Shown piece after piece: positions 34,251 through 42,164 of a stretch of DNA of 61,645 bases. Below the pieces are notes generated by a model. It worked only from the letters and a program-made list of their open reading frames with translations, searched no databases and was not told where the DNA came from. Positions within the stretch are counted from its first letter, which is position 1, and each line of letters opens with the position of its first letter. Position numbers and translations under genes: made by a program. Origin of the DNA: Muribaculaceae bacterium (GTDB lineage Bacteria; Bacteroidota; Bacteroidia; Bacteroidales; Muribaculaceae). The stretch covers positions 1 through 61,645 of the forward strand of contig JAGANS010000040.1 in the NCBI GenBank assembly GCA_017624155.1, in the 5' to 3' direction.

Positions 34251-35996
34251 ATGACTACAACACAAAATACCGCCGCTCCGGCGGCCCCGTCGTATCCCAA
34301 TCAGGTGACGGGCATGTGGGTGCTGGCTCGCTCGCTTGTGATGATGGGCGTAAAGGAGATGTACGGCCTTGTGGGCATCCCTGTGACCGAAGCCGCGTAT
34401 ATATGTCAGGAACAGGGGATACGCTTCTTCGGTTTCCGGCACGAACAGCAGGCCGGCATGGCTGCGGCCACTCACGGATTCCTCACAGGTACGCCGGGCG
34501 TACTGCTCACGGTATCGTCGCTCGGCTTTCTCAACGGACTCACAGCCACCGCAAACGCTACCGTAAACTGCTATCCTATGGTGCAGATATCCGGGTCGAG
34601 CGTGCGCGAGCCTATCGACCTGCAGCAAGGCACCTATGAGGGCCTTGACCAGCTCGCCGTGGCCAAACCGCTTGTCAAGGCCGCATATCGTGTCAACAAG
34701 GTGGAGGATATTCCTACAGGTGTGGTACGAGCATTCCGTGCGGCCATGAGCGGACGACCGGGCGGTGTATATCTCGACATCACCACTCCGGCTCTGGGCC
34801 AGATTCTCGATATGGATGTCGCCGAGAAACTGATCTACAAGCCGGTGGATATAGCCCCGGCGATGCCGCCGGCCAAGGAGGCTGTGGCCCGTGCGATGCA
34901 GCTTATCGCAGGCGCGCGCCGGCCGGCATTCCTTATCGGCAAAGGCGCGGCATACGCCCGTGTAGAAGCCGAGATGCGGCAACTCGTGGACAAGACCGGT
35001 ATCCCGTTCTACTGCATGTCGATGGCCAAGGGTTTCCTGCCTGATACCGATCCGCTGAGCGCACTGTCGTGCCGAAGCACCATCATGGAGCAGGCCGACG
35101 TCGTAGTTCTTGTGGGCGCCCGGCTCAACTGGCTGCTGTCGCGCGGCAAGGGCAAGTGGGCCAAGAATCCTGACGTAAAATTCGTACAGCTGGACATTGA
35201 CCCGCAGGAAATCGACAGCAATGTGCCTATAGCCGCCCCTGTAGTGGGCGATCTGAAGAGTTCGCTCGACGCAATGCTTGCCGCCCTGCCCTCGTATAAG
35301 ATGAGCATGGACCCGGCCTGGGTGAAATCGCTGCAAGACGAAACAAGGACGAAGAATGCCAAATTTGCCCAACGCCTCAAGGATGCAGCCAATGCGATGC
35401 CTATGACTCACTGGACTGCACTCGGTGTAATCAAGCCTATAATCGAGAGCAATCCCGATGTAATACTTGTCAACGAGGGAGCCAATACGCTCGATGATAC
35501 ACGCGACACCATAGACATGTCGCTGCCGCGCCACCGCATTGACTGCGCTACCTGGGCCATCATGGGCATGGGCATGGGCTCGTGTGTCGGTGCAGCCGCA
35601 TCTACGGGCAAGAGCGTGGTGGCCATCGAGGGCGACAGCGCGTTTGGCTTCTCGGGCATGGATTTCTCCACGGCATGCCGGTTCGGGCTTCCTGTGACCG
35701 TAGTGATATTCAACAACGGGGGCATCTACAACGGCATAGGCGTGAACATGAGCAAGAACGGTGATCCGGCTCCCACAACACTCGACATCAATGCCCGCTA
35801 TGACAAGATAGGCGAGGCGTTCGGCGCCGACAGCTACTATGTGAAGACTCCTCAGGAACTCGATGCGGCGCTCAAGGCGGCCATAGCATCGAAGCGTCCG
35901 ACAATCATCGACGTGCAGCTCGGAGCAGACTCGGGCAAGGAATCGGGACATATCGGATATCTTAATCCGGCCCCGCTGCAGAATATAACAGTATGA
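34251..35996 (+). CDS. oxc: Oxalyl-CoA decarboxylase
   Basis: A 581-residue thiamine diphosphate enzyme that converts oxalyl-CoA to formyl-CoA and CO2. The catalytic Glu lies in FGFRHEQQAGMAAATHGFLT (about residue 65). The central domain has KGAAYARVEAEMRQLVDKTG, and the ThDP/Mg site is IEGDSAFGFSGMDFSTACRF with IFNNGGIYNGI. These features and the frc neighbour favour Oxc over acetolactate synthase. Together Frc and Oxc make a cycle in which formyl-CoA formed by Oxc primes the next transfer. It is 72 bases after frc. Confidence 0.94.
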   Translation: MTTTQNTAAPAAPSYPNQVTGMWVLARSLVMMGVKEMYGLVGIPVTEAAYICQEQGIRFFGFRHEQQAGMAAATHGFLTGTPGVLLTVSSLGFLNGLTATANATVNCYPMVQISGSSVREPIDLQQGTYEGLDQLAVAKPLVKAAYRVNKVEDIPTGVVRAFRAAMSGRPGGVYLDITTPALGQILDMDVAEKLIYKPVDIAPAMPPAKEAVARAMQLIAGARRPAFLIGKGAAYARVEAEMRQLVDKTGIPFYCMSMAKGFLPDTDPLSALSCRSTIMEQADVVVLVGARLNWLLSRGKGKWAKNPDVKFVQLDIDPQEIDSNVPIAAPVVGDLKSSLDAMLAALPSYKMSMDPAWVKSLQDETRTKNAKFAQRLKDAANAMPMTHWTALGVIKPIIESNPDVILVNEGANTLDDTRDTIDMSLPRHRIDCATWAIMGMGMGSCVGAAASTGKSVVAIEGDSAFGFSGMDFSTACRFGLPVTVVIFNNGGIYNGIGVNMSKNGDPAPTTLDINARYDKIGEAFGADSYYVKTPQELDAALKAAIASKRPTIIDVQLGADSGKESGHIGYLNPAPLQNITV

Positions 35997-36005
35997 CACT
36001 ACGCC

Positions 36006-36042
36006 CTGCATCCGCCGGGGCGGCATGGCCCGGCGGATGCAG
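36006..36042 (+). promoter_or_regulatory. Intercistronic hairpin between oxc and the AEC gene
   Basis: A perfect 14-bp GC-rich stem, CTGCATCCGCCGGG (36006-36019) and CCCGGCGGATGCAG (36029-36042), with a 9-base loop. No T run follows directly. Stem and loop lengths equal those of the frc-oxc hairpin, though the sequence differs. Confidence 0.6.
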
Positions 36043-36081
36043 ACGTTGCAATTATTTATTTATCAGTAACAGTTATTCAAT

Positions 36082-37068
36082 ATGCTACATATCATATTAT
36101 ATGCGATAGTACCTATCCTTGTAATAATGCTGCTCGGATACTACTCGGGAAAGTCGGGCGCCTTTACAGGCGAGAATGCCCGTACGCTCAATAAACTGGT
36201 TCTCAACTATGCGCTGCCGGCCGCATTGTTCATATCGATCATCAAGGCCAACCGGCACATGCTCAGTGTCGATGTGAAGCTCACCATAATATCGTTTGTG
36301 GTGCTTATGGCGTGCTTCTTCCTTGTATACTTTGTATTCCGCTACATGTACAAGGACAGCATCGCGGAGTCGGCGGTGTCGGCTCTGATCAGCGGGTCGC
36401 CGACCATCGGATTTCTCGGCTTCGCCGTTCTGCAGCCTATTTTCGGCGATACTCCCAGCGTGGGTCTTGTAATTGCTATTGTGGCCATCGAGGTGAATGC
36501 CCTCGGCATTCCTATCGGCCTCGCTCTGCTCAATGCAGGTAATGCCAAGGCTGCGGCAGCCGCCTCGGGCGACAAGAGCAAGCCCAATCCATGGAAGCCT
36601 GTTATCGATGCCATAAAACAGCCCGTGGCGTGGGCCCCTATCCTGGCGGTAATACTGGTTCTGTTCGGACTTAAATGGCCGTCATATCTCGACCCGTCGT
36701 TCCAGCTCATCGCAGGAGCCAATGCATCGGTGGCCGTGTTTGCCGCAGGCGTCACTCTTTCGGCGGTCAAGATCAGCATCAACGGCCAGGCAATAATGGG
36801 TTCGTTCCTGAAACTCATAATAATGCCTCTGGCCCTGCTCGTGGTGGGTATGCTCTGCCATATGGAACCCGTCAACCTGAAGATGCTTGTAGTGTGCGGT
36901 GCCCTGCCGCCGGCCTTCTCGGGCATCATCATCGCGAGCCGCTACAACTGCTATGTGGCCACGGGCACCTCGTCGCTGGCCCTGTCCACCCTGCTGTTCA
37001 TGGGCTTCTGCCCGCTGTGGATATGGATCACTGACTTAGCCCTCAAATGGTTCCCATACGCAGTATAA
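36082..37068 (+). CDS. AEC-family carrier, probable oxalate/formate transporter
   Basis: A 328-residue integral membrane protein with about ten hydrophobic helices, opening IILYAIVPILVIMLLGYYSG and closing with a TSSLALSTLLFMGFCPLWIW segment typical of auxin-efflux-carrier (AEC) proteins. In Escherichia coli the AEC protein YfdV is encoded with the oxc/frc homologues yfdU and yfdW, so a role in oxalate entry or oxalate-formate exchange is likely by context. The helix layout does not itself show the substrate. It is 85 bases after oxc and probably in the same operon. Confidence 0.85.
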   Translation: MLHIILYAIVPILVIMLLGYYSGKSGAFTGENARTLNKLVLNYALPAALFISIIKANRHMLSVDVKLTIISFVVLMACFFLVYFVFRYMYKDSIAESAVSALISGSPTIGFLGFAVLQPIFGDTPSVGLVIAIVAIEVNALGIPIGLALLNAGNAKAAAAASGDKSKPNPWKPVIDAIKQPVAWAPILAVILVLFGLKWPSYLDPSFQLIAGANASVAVFAAGVTLSAVKISINGQAIMGSFLKLIIMPLALLVVGMLCHMEPVNLKMLVVCGALPPAFSGIIIASRYNCYVATGTSSLALSTLLFMGFCPLWIWITDLALKWFPYAV

Positions 37069-37159
37069 GGTGATCAGGCTCTCTCATTAAGAGTTTGTTG
37101 AAAAAATGTCATGAGCAGGCTAAACCTTCGTCATGTTTTTGTATCAAAGATATAAAATC

Positions 37160-38056
37160 ATGAGGCTTATGAACAGAATTCTCAGAATCGCAGGAATAGC
37201 TCTGGTATGCGGAGCGCTGATGTGCCCGATGGCCGAAGGCCGCGGACGTAACGAACGCGGACGCGAACCGTCGCGTACCGACCGTCCTTCATCCCGTCCG
37301 GGCAACAACGGGCAGGGACGCCCGGGCAACAACGGCAACCGGCCGGGACAGCGTCCGGGCAATCCGGGCCAGCGCCCCGACAACCGGCCGGGGCACAATC
37401 AGGGCGGAAATCATAACCGTCCGGGCAACAATCATAACCGGCCCGGAGGAAATCACGACCGTCCGGGCAACGGCAATCATTTCGGCCCCGGCGGCCCTAT
37501 AGGATCGCACCGCCCTGATTATCGTCCGGCGCCTCCGCCTCCGCCCCATCATCACGGGCCGATGCGTCCGATGCCTCCGCGCCACGGCTGGTATCGGCCG
37601 GCACCACCTCCACAGTGGCGTCCGCCGCATTACTGGCGTCCGTTCCACTCGGTGCTGGGGATAGCTTTCGGCACGGCGATCAACCTGTCGGTGAACGCCC
37701 TTATAAATAACGGATATACCGTAAGTTCGTACAACACCAATTCGGTATTTGTCAACAATGTGCCGATGCTCAATATGATGTGGCCTGACGCCATATTGTT
37801 CTATAACGACATCGGCGGCCTGTGCGGCTCGCGGTTCATGTACTCGACGGGCTTCTATGACATGACTCGCTATAACATGGCTTATACCTCGCTTGTGAAC
37901 AGCTATGGCGCGCCAGCGAGCATACAGAATACCTCATCGGGTATGGAAACCACATGGTGGGGGACAGGCAACCAGTTCATCAGGCTGACGTATTCTCCGC
38001 AATACAACGATTATGGTGACGTGCGGTACTATACCACACTGAGTTTCGGAATCTAA
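37160..38056 (+). CDS. PGN/His-rich exported protein
   Basis: A 298-residue protein of unknown function, starting at MRLMNRILRIAG (37160); an ATG at 37133 would add nine residues ahead of the signal. A signal peptide (to about residue 27) is followed by an Arg/Pro/Gly/Asn-rich low-complexity region with many RPGN-type units (about 30-130), a Pro/His-rich part (APPPPPHHHGPM), and a folded-looking C-terminal domain (VLGIAFGTAINLSVNALINN to the end) with many aromatic residues. A cell-envelope or matrix role is a guess. Downstream is a very long hairpin that overlaps the stop. Confidence 0.65.
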   Translation: MRLMNRILRIAGIALVCGALMCPMAEGRGRNERGREPSRTDRPSSRPGNNGQGRPGNNGNRPGQRPGNPGQRPDNRPGHNQGGNHNRPGNNHNRPGGNHDRPGNGNHFGPGGPIGSHRPDYRPAPPPPPHHHGPMRPMPPRHGWYRPAPPPQWRPPHYWRPFHSVLGIAFGTAINLSVNALINNGYTVSSYNTNSVFVNNVPMLNMMWPDAILFYNDIGGLCGSRFMYSTGFYDMTRYNMAYTSLVNSYGAPASIQNTSSGMETTWWGTGNQFIRLTYSPQYNDYGDVRYYTTLSFGI

Positions 38057-38099
38057 CATGACAACGGCTTGCCTGAGGCAAGCCGTTGTCATGTTAGAT
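38051..38099. terminator. 23-bp perfect stem overlapping a stop codon
   Basis: 38051-38073 is exactly complementary to 38077-38099, with a 3-base loop (TGA). The left arm includes the TAA stop at 38054-38056. Lying between convergent genes, it probably stops transcription from both sides, though neither side has a strong T run. Confidence 0.7.
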
Positions 38100-38130
38100 G
38101 TTTATGGGGTTATGAGGTTATAGGGGGTAT

Positions 38131-38182
38131 GGTTTAGGGTTTAGGGTTTAGGCATTAAGAATTAAACCCAAACCCTAAGCCC
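38131..38182. repeat. Telomere-like TTTAGGG repeat facing an inverted copy
   Basis: About three tandem TTTAGGG units (38131-38152) are followed by TTAAACCCAAACCCTAAGCCC in inverted sense (to 38182). The two sides can fold together. Confidence 0.75.
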
Positions 38183-38205
38183 AGCTTTTGGCTCTTATTA
38201 TCTTA

Positions 38206-39891
38206 TTATTTGTAGAGGTAGCGCTTGATGGAGCGCTTGGGGGTCTTGACAAACTCTTCGGAGATAAGCTCGATGGCTGCGATCTGTTCGTAGGGAGCTA
38301 CGAGGCGATTGAGCTCGCGACGGTTCTGCTCCATAAGGGCGGCAATGTCGGCATCACTGAGGCGCTGGGCCTCGACAGCCTCGGTATCGGGATAAACGAG
38401 CGCCACAAGGCGACCGCCTTCGCGCTCAATAACGAGGCTCTCGGATACGAGGGGCATATTGTTGAGCTTGGCCTCGATCTCCTCGGGGTAGACGTTCTGT
38501 CCGTTGGCGCTAAGAATCATTGTCTTGTAGCGGCCGCGGATAAATATAGTCCTGCCGTCGGGGCCGCCGAGGTGTCCCATGTCGCCTGTGTGCAGCCATC
38601 CGTCTTCCTCGACAGCGCTCTCGGTGGCATCGGGATTCTTGTAATATCCGGCCATCACATTCTGCCCGTAAACCATGATTTCGCCCTGCCCTCCGGCACC
38701 GTCCTCCTTAAGGATACGGCCTGCCATAATGCCCGGGAGCAGTCTGCCCGAGCTGCCCGGGATGAACTCGCGCCACGGTGTATAGCTTATCAGTGGCCCG
38801 CATTCGGTCATGCCGTATCCGACCGTGAAGGGGAATTTGATATGGTATAGAAATTCCTCGACCTCGGGGTTGAGGGGAGCACCGCCGATGATCACTTCCT
38901 CAAACCGGCCGCCGAATGCCTCGACAAGTTTTGAACGGATCATGGCATATACAGCGCGGTCGAGCATCGGCACTGCGAGTACCCAGCGCATGCGTCGCCT
39001 GGTGATCATCGGCACGATCATCTTGCGGTATATCTTCTCAAGGATGAGGGGCACGCACACCACGAGATTGGGACGCACCTGCGCCATGGCCCTGACGAGC
39101 AGCGAAGGCGTGGGAGTCTTGCCCAGCACGGTGACATGCGAGCCAACGGCAAGAGGCACGAGCATATCGAATGCGCAGCCGTAGGCATGGGCCAGGGGCA
39201 GGAATGAGAGTGCTCTCGAGCCTTGATAGTGCAGCCGCGATGTTATACCGAAGGCTACATTGCCGGCGATATTGTCGTAGGTGAGCATCACGCCCTTGGA
39301 GAAGCCGGTGGTGCCTGATGTGTAGTTGATTATGGCAAGGTCGTCGTTGTCGCGCGGGGCATAAAGGATGTTGTCGCGGCTGAAGCCTCCGGGATAGCGG
39401 CGGTTGAATTTGCGTGTGAGGCCTCTCACGATGCGCGAGAATCGGCTGTCGCGCTCGGCGAGCACCTTGCGGGTGTCGAGCGACACCACGACTTCGACCT
39501 GAGGCAGGTCGGCAAGGTCGAGATGTTCCCAGATTGAATTTGCGACAAAGAGCACGCGTGTGTCGCTGTGGCGTATGATATTGGCGGCGTCGACCGGATT
39601 GAAATCGTTGAGTATCGGCACAATGGTGGTGCCGTAGGTGAGCGACGCCATGAAGGTGACTATCCAGGTGGAGGTGTTCTTGCCGAGAAGAGCCACCTTG
39701 TCGCCGGGGAGAATGCCCGCCTCTTCAAAGAGCATGTGAATACGGACAATGCGTCGGGCAAGCTCGCCGTATGTAAGCGTCTTGCCCGACACGAAGTCGG
39801 TAACAGCCGGCAGCGGGAAGTTGTCGCTGAATGCCTGCTGATATATGTTGACAAGGTCGGTGCCGCGCGTTGAGCAATGAGGCTTTTCCAT
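38206..39891 (-). CDS. AMP-binding long-chain acyl-CoA synthetase-like protein
   Basis: A 561-residue adenylate-forming enzyme that would activate a fatty acid with ATP and CoA. The P-loop-like motif YTSGTTGFSKGVMLTYDNIA lies at about residues 190-209, VGYGMTECGPLISYTP is the second motif, and GWLHTGDMGHLG with IRGRYKTMILSANGQNVYPE completes the C-terminal hinge. Length and motifs match Bacteroidales acyl-CoA ligases; chain preference is unknown. The end carries the Lys in TPKRSIKRYLYK. It follows adk by 47 bases and is probably in the hpt-adk transcript. Confidence 0.88.
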   Translation of the reverse strand: MEKPHCSTRGTDLVNIYQQAFSDNFPLPAVTDFVSGKTLTYGELARRIVRIHMLFEEAGILPGDKVALLGKNTSTWIVTFMASLTYGTTIVPILNDFNPVDAANIIRHSDTRVLFVANSIWEHLDLADLPQVEVVVSLDTRKVLAERDSRFSRIVRGLTRKFNRRYPGGFSRDNILYAPRDNDDLAIINYTSGTTGFSKGVMLTYDNIAGNVAFGITSRLHYQGSRALSFLPLAHAYGCAFDMLVPLAVGSHVTVLGKTPTPSLLVRAMAQVRPNLVVCVPLILEKIYRKMIVPMITRRRMRWVLAVPMLDRAVYAMIRSKLVEAFGGRFEEVIIGGAPLNPEVEEFLYHIKFPFTVGYGMTECGPLISYTPWREFIPGSSGRLLPGIMAGRILKEDGAGGQGEIMVYGQNVMAGYYKNPDATESAVEEDGWLHTGDMGHLGGPDGRTIFIRGRYKTMILSANGQNVYPEEIEAKLNNMPLVSESLVIEREGGRLVALVYPDTEAVEAQRLSDADIAALMEQNRRELNRLVAPYEQIAAIELISEEFVKTPKRSIKRYLYK

Positions 39892-39938
39892 AATAAATAG
39901 CTGAATTAAAAGTTAAACGCGCGACGCCGCGGTATGGT

Positions 39939-40544
39939 TTATTTGGACGAATCGCCGTCGAGTCCGGGTACGCGCGAGTGAAGGGATTCCTTGATGCGCG
40001 AGAATATCTCGTCGACGTCGCCGGCACCGTCGATGCCGTGGTATTTGCCCTCGCTGATATAGTATTCGCGCAGGGGGGACGTCTGGCTGTGATAGACGCT
40101 GAGACGATTTTTGATGGTGTCGAGGTTGTCGTCGGCACGGCCGGTTTCCTTGCCTCGGTTGATCATGCGGCGAATGAGCTCGTCCTCGGGGACTTCGAGC
40201 CCGACAACGGCATGGACCTTGGAGCCGCGCGAGGCGAGCATCTTCTTGAGGGCTTTTGCCTGATCGATAGTACGGGGAAAACCGTCGAAAATCACGCCCT
40301 TGGAGGTGTTTTCGGGATCGGAGTCGAGCACGTGCTCAAGCACACGTATCATGAGGTCGTCGGGGATAAGCTGCCCTTTGGAGATGTAAGAGTCGGCAAT
40401 CTTGCCGAGTTCGGTGCCGCGCGCGATATGATCGCGGAGCACCTCGCCGGTGGAGATATGGTGCAGGCCGTACTTTGATATAAGCCGGTCGCTTTGGGTG
40501 CCTTTACCGCTTCCGGGGGCACCGAAGATTACGATATTAAGCAT
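39939..40544 (-). CDS. adk: Adenylate kinase
   Basis: A 201-residue nucleoside monophosphate kinase (ATP + AMP to 2 ADP). The P-loop FGAPGSGKGTQS is at residues 7-18, the AMP site at ISTGEVLRDHI and GVIFDGFPRTIDQAKAL, and the LID region is short (RMINRGKETGRADDNLDTIK), without a zinc-cysteine set. It has a 10-15-residue C-terminal extension compared with Bacteroides enzymes as I recall them. It lies between hpt and the acyl-CoA ligase on the minus strand. Confidence 0.95.
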   Translation of the reverse strand: MLNIVIFGAPGSGKGTQSDRLISKYGLHHISTGEVLRDHIARGTELGKIADSYISKGQLIPDDLMIRVLEHVLDSDPENTSKGVIFDGFPRTIDQAKALKKMLASRGSKVHAVVGLEVPEDELIRRMINRGKETGRADDNLDTIKNRLSVYHSQTSPLREYYISEGKYHGIDGAGDVDEIFSRIKESLHSRVPGLDGDSSK

Positions 40545-40612
40545 TCTTAGATAGTTATGTAGTCTATTGGAAGTGTATGGACTTGTTTAAAAACAAGTTA
40601 TAAATCGTGAGA

Positions 40613-41155
40613 TCAATCTTCTTTGAGCATATAAATGTCGCCGAGGTTTCGGGCCATGCCGTTGAGGTCGAGACCGAAACCAAGTATGAATTTCTTGGGT
40701 ATGCTGAAACCGACATAGTCGGGGCGGACATCACACTGGAGTGCTTCGGGCTTGAAAAGCAGTGTAGCGATCTTGATTTCGGCGGGATTCTTGGCCTTGA
40801 GGTCGTTGACGAGGCGAGCGATGGTATTGCCGGTGTCGACGATGTCCTCGACAATGATCACTGTGCGGCCCTCGATGTTCTCGTGTAGGCCGAGCACTTC
40901 CTTCACCACTCCGGTGGAGCCGGTGCCTTCGTAGCTCTTGAGACGGATGAATGAGATCTCGGCATCGATATCCTCGCAGGCACGGAAGAGGTCGGCCGCA
41001 AACGCAAACGCCCCGTTCAGCACACAGAGGAACAGGGGCGTCTTGCCGGCGCAGTCGCGCATTATATCCTTGCCCAGCTCTTTGATGCGGGCTTCAATAG
41101 TTTCACGGGTGATATAAGGCTCGAAGGTGAGCCCTTCGTATGTGACTTGTTTCAT
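40613..41155 (-). CDS. hpt: Hypoxanthine phosphoribosyltransferase
   Basis: A 180-residue purine salvage enzyme that makes IMP or GMP from hypoxanthine or guanine and PRPP. The PRPP loop is TVIIVEDIVDTGNTIARLV. The start at 41155 (MKQVTYEGLTFEPYI) is chosen because the -7 box at 41176-41183 lies inside the longer frame that begins at 41269. It heads the hpt-adk-acyl-CoA ligase unit. Between hpt and adk (40581-40598) sits a palindrome ACTTGTTT-AA-AAACAAGT, possibly a weak hairpin. Confidence 0.93.
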   Translation of the reverse strand: MKQVTYEGLTFEPYITRETIEARIKELGKDIMRDCAGKTPLFLCVLNGAFAFAADLFRACEDIDAEISFIRLKSYEGTGSTGVVKEVLGLHENIEGRTVIIVEDIVDTGNTIARLVNDLKAKNPAEIKIATLLFKPEALQCDVRPDYVGFSIPKKFILGFGLDLNGMARNLGDIYMLKED

Positions 41156-41175
41156 TCGGAGAAGTAAAATTTTCG

Positions 41176-41206
41176 CAAAGGTACGACATTTTTTACTTTC
41201 ATACAA
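41176..41206 (-). promoter_or_regulatory. hpt-adk promoter
   Basis: Minus strand: TTG (41206-41204), 20 bases, TACCTTTG (41183-41176). The start codon is 20 bases downstream. Confidence 0.65.
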
Positions 41207-41227
41207 TTTTTTTACCCCGTAGGGCCA

Positions 41228-41235
41228 TACTTTTG
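41228..41235 (+). promoter_or_regulatory. -7 box of the DUF308-like gene
   Basis: TACTTTTG, 43 bases before the ATG at 41279, divergent from the hpt promoter. The -33 element is not clear. Confidence 0.5.
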
Positions 41236-41278
41236 TATCCATAGAAGCGTTATAATAAGTAACAGACACTATTTATAT

Positions 41279-41941
41279 ATGAAAGGAAGAAATCTCATAA
41301 TCATGGGGCTGCTGGCGCTTGGCGCGGGCCTGATACTTGTGTTCACCTACAGCGGCATTCGCTCGACGGGTGTAGTGATGACGGGAGGCATACTCTTTAT
41401 CCTGGCGGGTATATTCAATGTGCTGGCGGCTGGATATGAGCGGCGTCGCGCCGAGCGTGCGGGCGGCCGCGGCCGGGGCATGTTCGCGTCCACGCTCAAC
41501 TGGCTTGCCTGCGCGGGCGCGGTGATACTGGGCGTGTGTATGCTTATATTCAAGGATACGTTTGTGGCTCTGATACCGTTTATCTTTGGTGTGCTCATCG
41601 CGTTCGCGGCATTCTATCAGCTGTATCTGCTGGCCTACGGCACGCGGCCTGTGATGCTGCCGGGGTGGCTGTATATCGTGCCGCTGGCGCTGGCGGGAGG
41701 AGCCGTATATCTGTTCGTGCAGAAGCCGGTGCTCAACGATGCAACCATAATGCTGACGACGGGAATTGCGCTTGCCTTCTTCGGCCTCGCCACCTTCGGC
41801 GAGGGCATAGCACTGGGGACCATGCACCGGCGCGCCAGGCAAGAGACAAAGAGCGCCGGAGCCAGTACTCCGGCACAGGAAGAAAGCCTAAGGCCGCTCG
41901 ACGAGACGGGCACCGAGGACAGCACCGACAAGACCGAATGA
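41279..41941 (+). CDS. DUF308/HdeD-like membrane protein
   Basis: A 220-residue integral membrane protein with about six hydrophobic helices in three pairs (first pair LIIMGLLALGAGLILVFTYS and TGGILFILAGIFNVLAAGYE). A basic loop (RRRAERAGGRGRG) and a hydrophilic, Glu/Thr-rich C-terminal tail of about 35 residues complete it. This pattern resembles the HdeD/DUF308 family, which is linked to acid or general stress in enterobacteria, but no function is established here. It stands alone between hpt and the HU gene. Confidence 0.65.
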   Translation: MKGRNLIIMGLLALGAGLILVFTYSGIRSTGVVMTGGILFILAGIFNVLAAGYERRRAERAGGRGRGMFASTLNWLACAGAVILGVCMLIFKDTFVALIPFIFGVLIAFAAFYQLYLLAYGTRPVMLPGWLYIVPLALAGGAVYLFVQKPVLNDATIMLTTGIALAFFGLATFGEGIALGTMHRRARQETKSAGASTPAQEESLRPLDETGTEDSTDKTE

Positions 41942-42028
41942 CCGGGGTGCAGGAGGCGATTTTACCCCCGGGAGGGGAGGTTTTTGCCGAAATTTCAAAA
42001 AAAATCGCAATAATTCAACGTTTTATTA

Positions 42029-42058
42029 TTGCCGTTTGAAAAAAAGTTACGATATTTG
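42029..42058 (+). promoter_or_regulatory. Promoter and structured leader of the HU gene
   Basis: TTG (42029-42031), 19 bases, GATATTTG (42051-42058, one mismatch to TAnnTTTG). The roughly 100-base leader that follows can form GGGGCA (42075-42080) / TGCCCC (42088-42093), with an alternative CAGGG/CCCTG pairing. Confidence 0.5.
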
Positions 42059-42164
42059 CACCTGCAAAAGCGCAGGGGCAGCCGCGATGCCCCCGTGATG
42101 CCTTTGCCCTGACAACGATCATACCCACAAAGTTATATTTATAAATCGATAATATAATACAGCA

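Noticed and set aside
34251-35996. oxc as acetolactate synthase
   Set aside because: The N-terminal sequence, the lack of a small subunit gene and the adjacent frc point to oxalyl-CoA decarboxylase.
33084-36026. A 980-codon open frame antisense to frc and oxc
   Set aside because: It mirrors two well-supported genes, has no promoter and has low-complexity, His/Arg/Tyr-rich content; long antisense frames arise from GC-rich codon use.
38131-38182. TTTAGGG array as a sign of eukaryotic contamination
   Set aside because: It is embedded between two ordinary Bacteroidota genes on the same contig, so a bacterial repeat is the simpler view.
40581-40598. Palindrome ACTTGTTT-AA-AAACAAGT between hpt and adk as a mobile element relic
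   Set aside because: Only 18 bases, no flanking duplication, and such AT-rich words are common; it is noted as a weak hairpin only.
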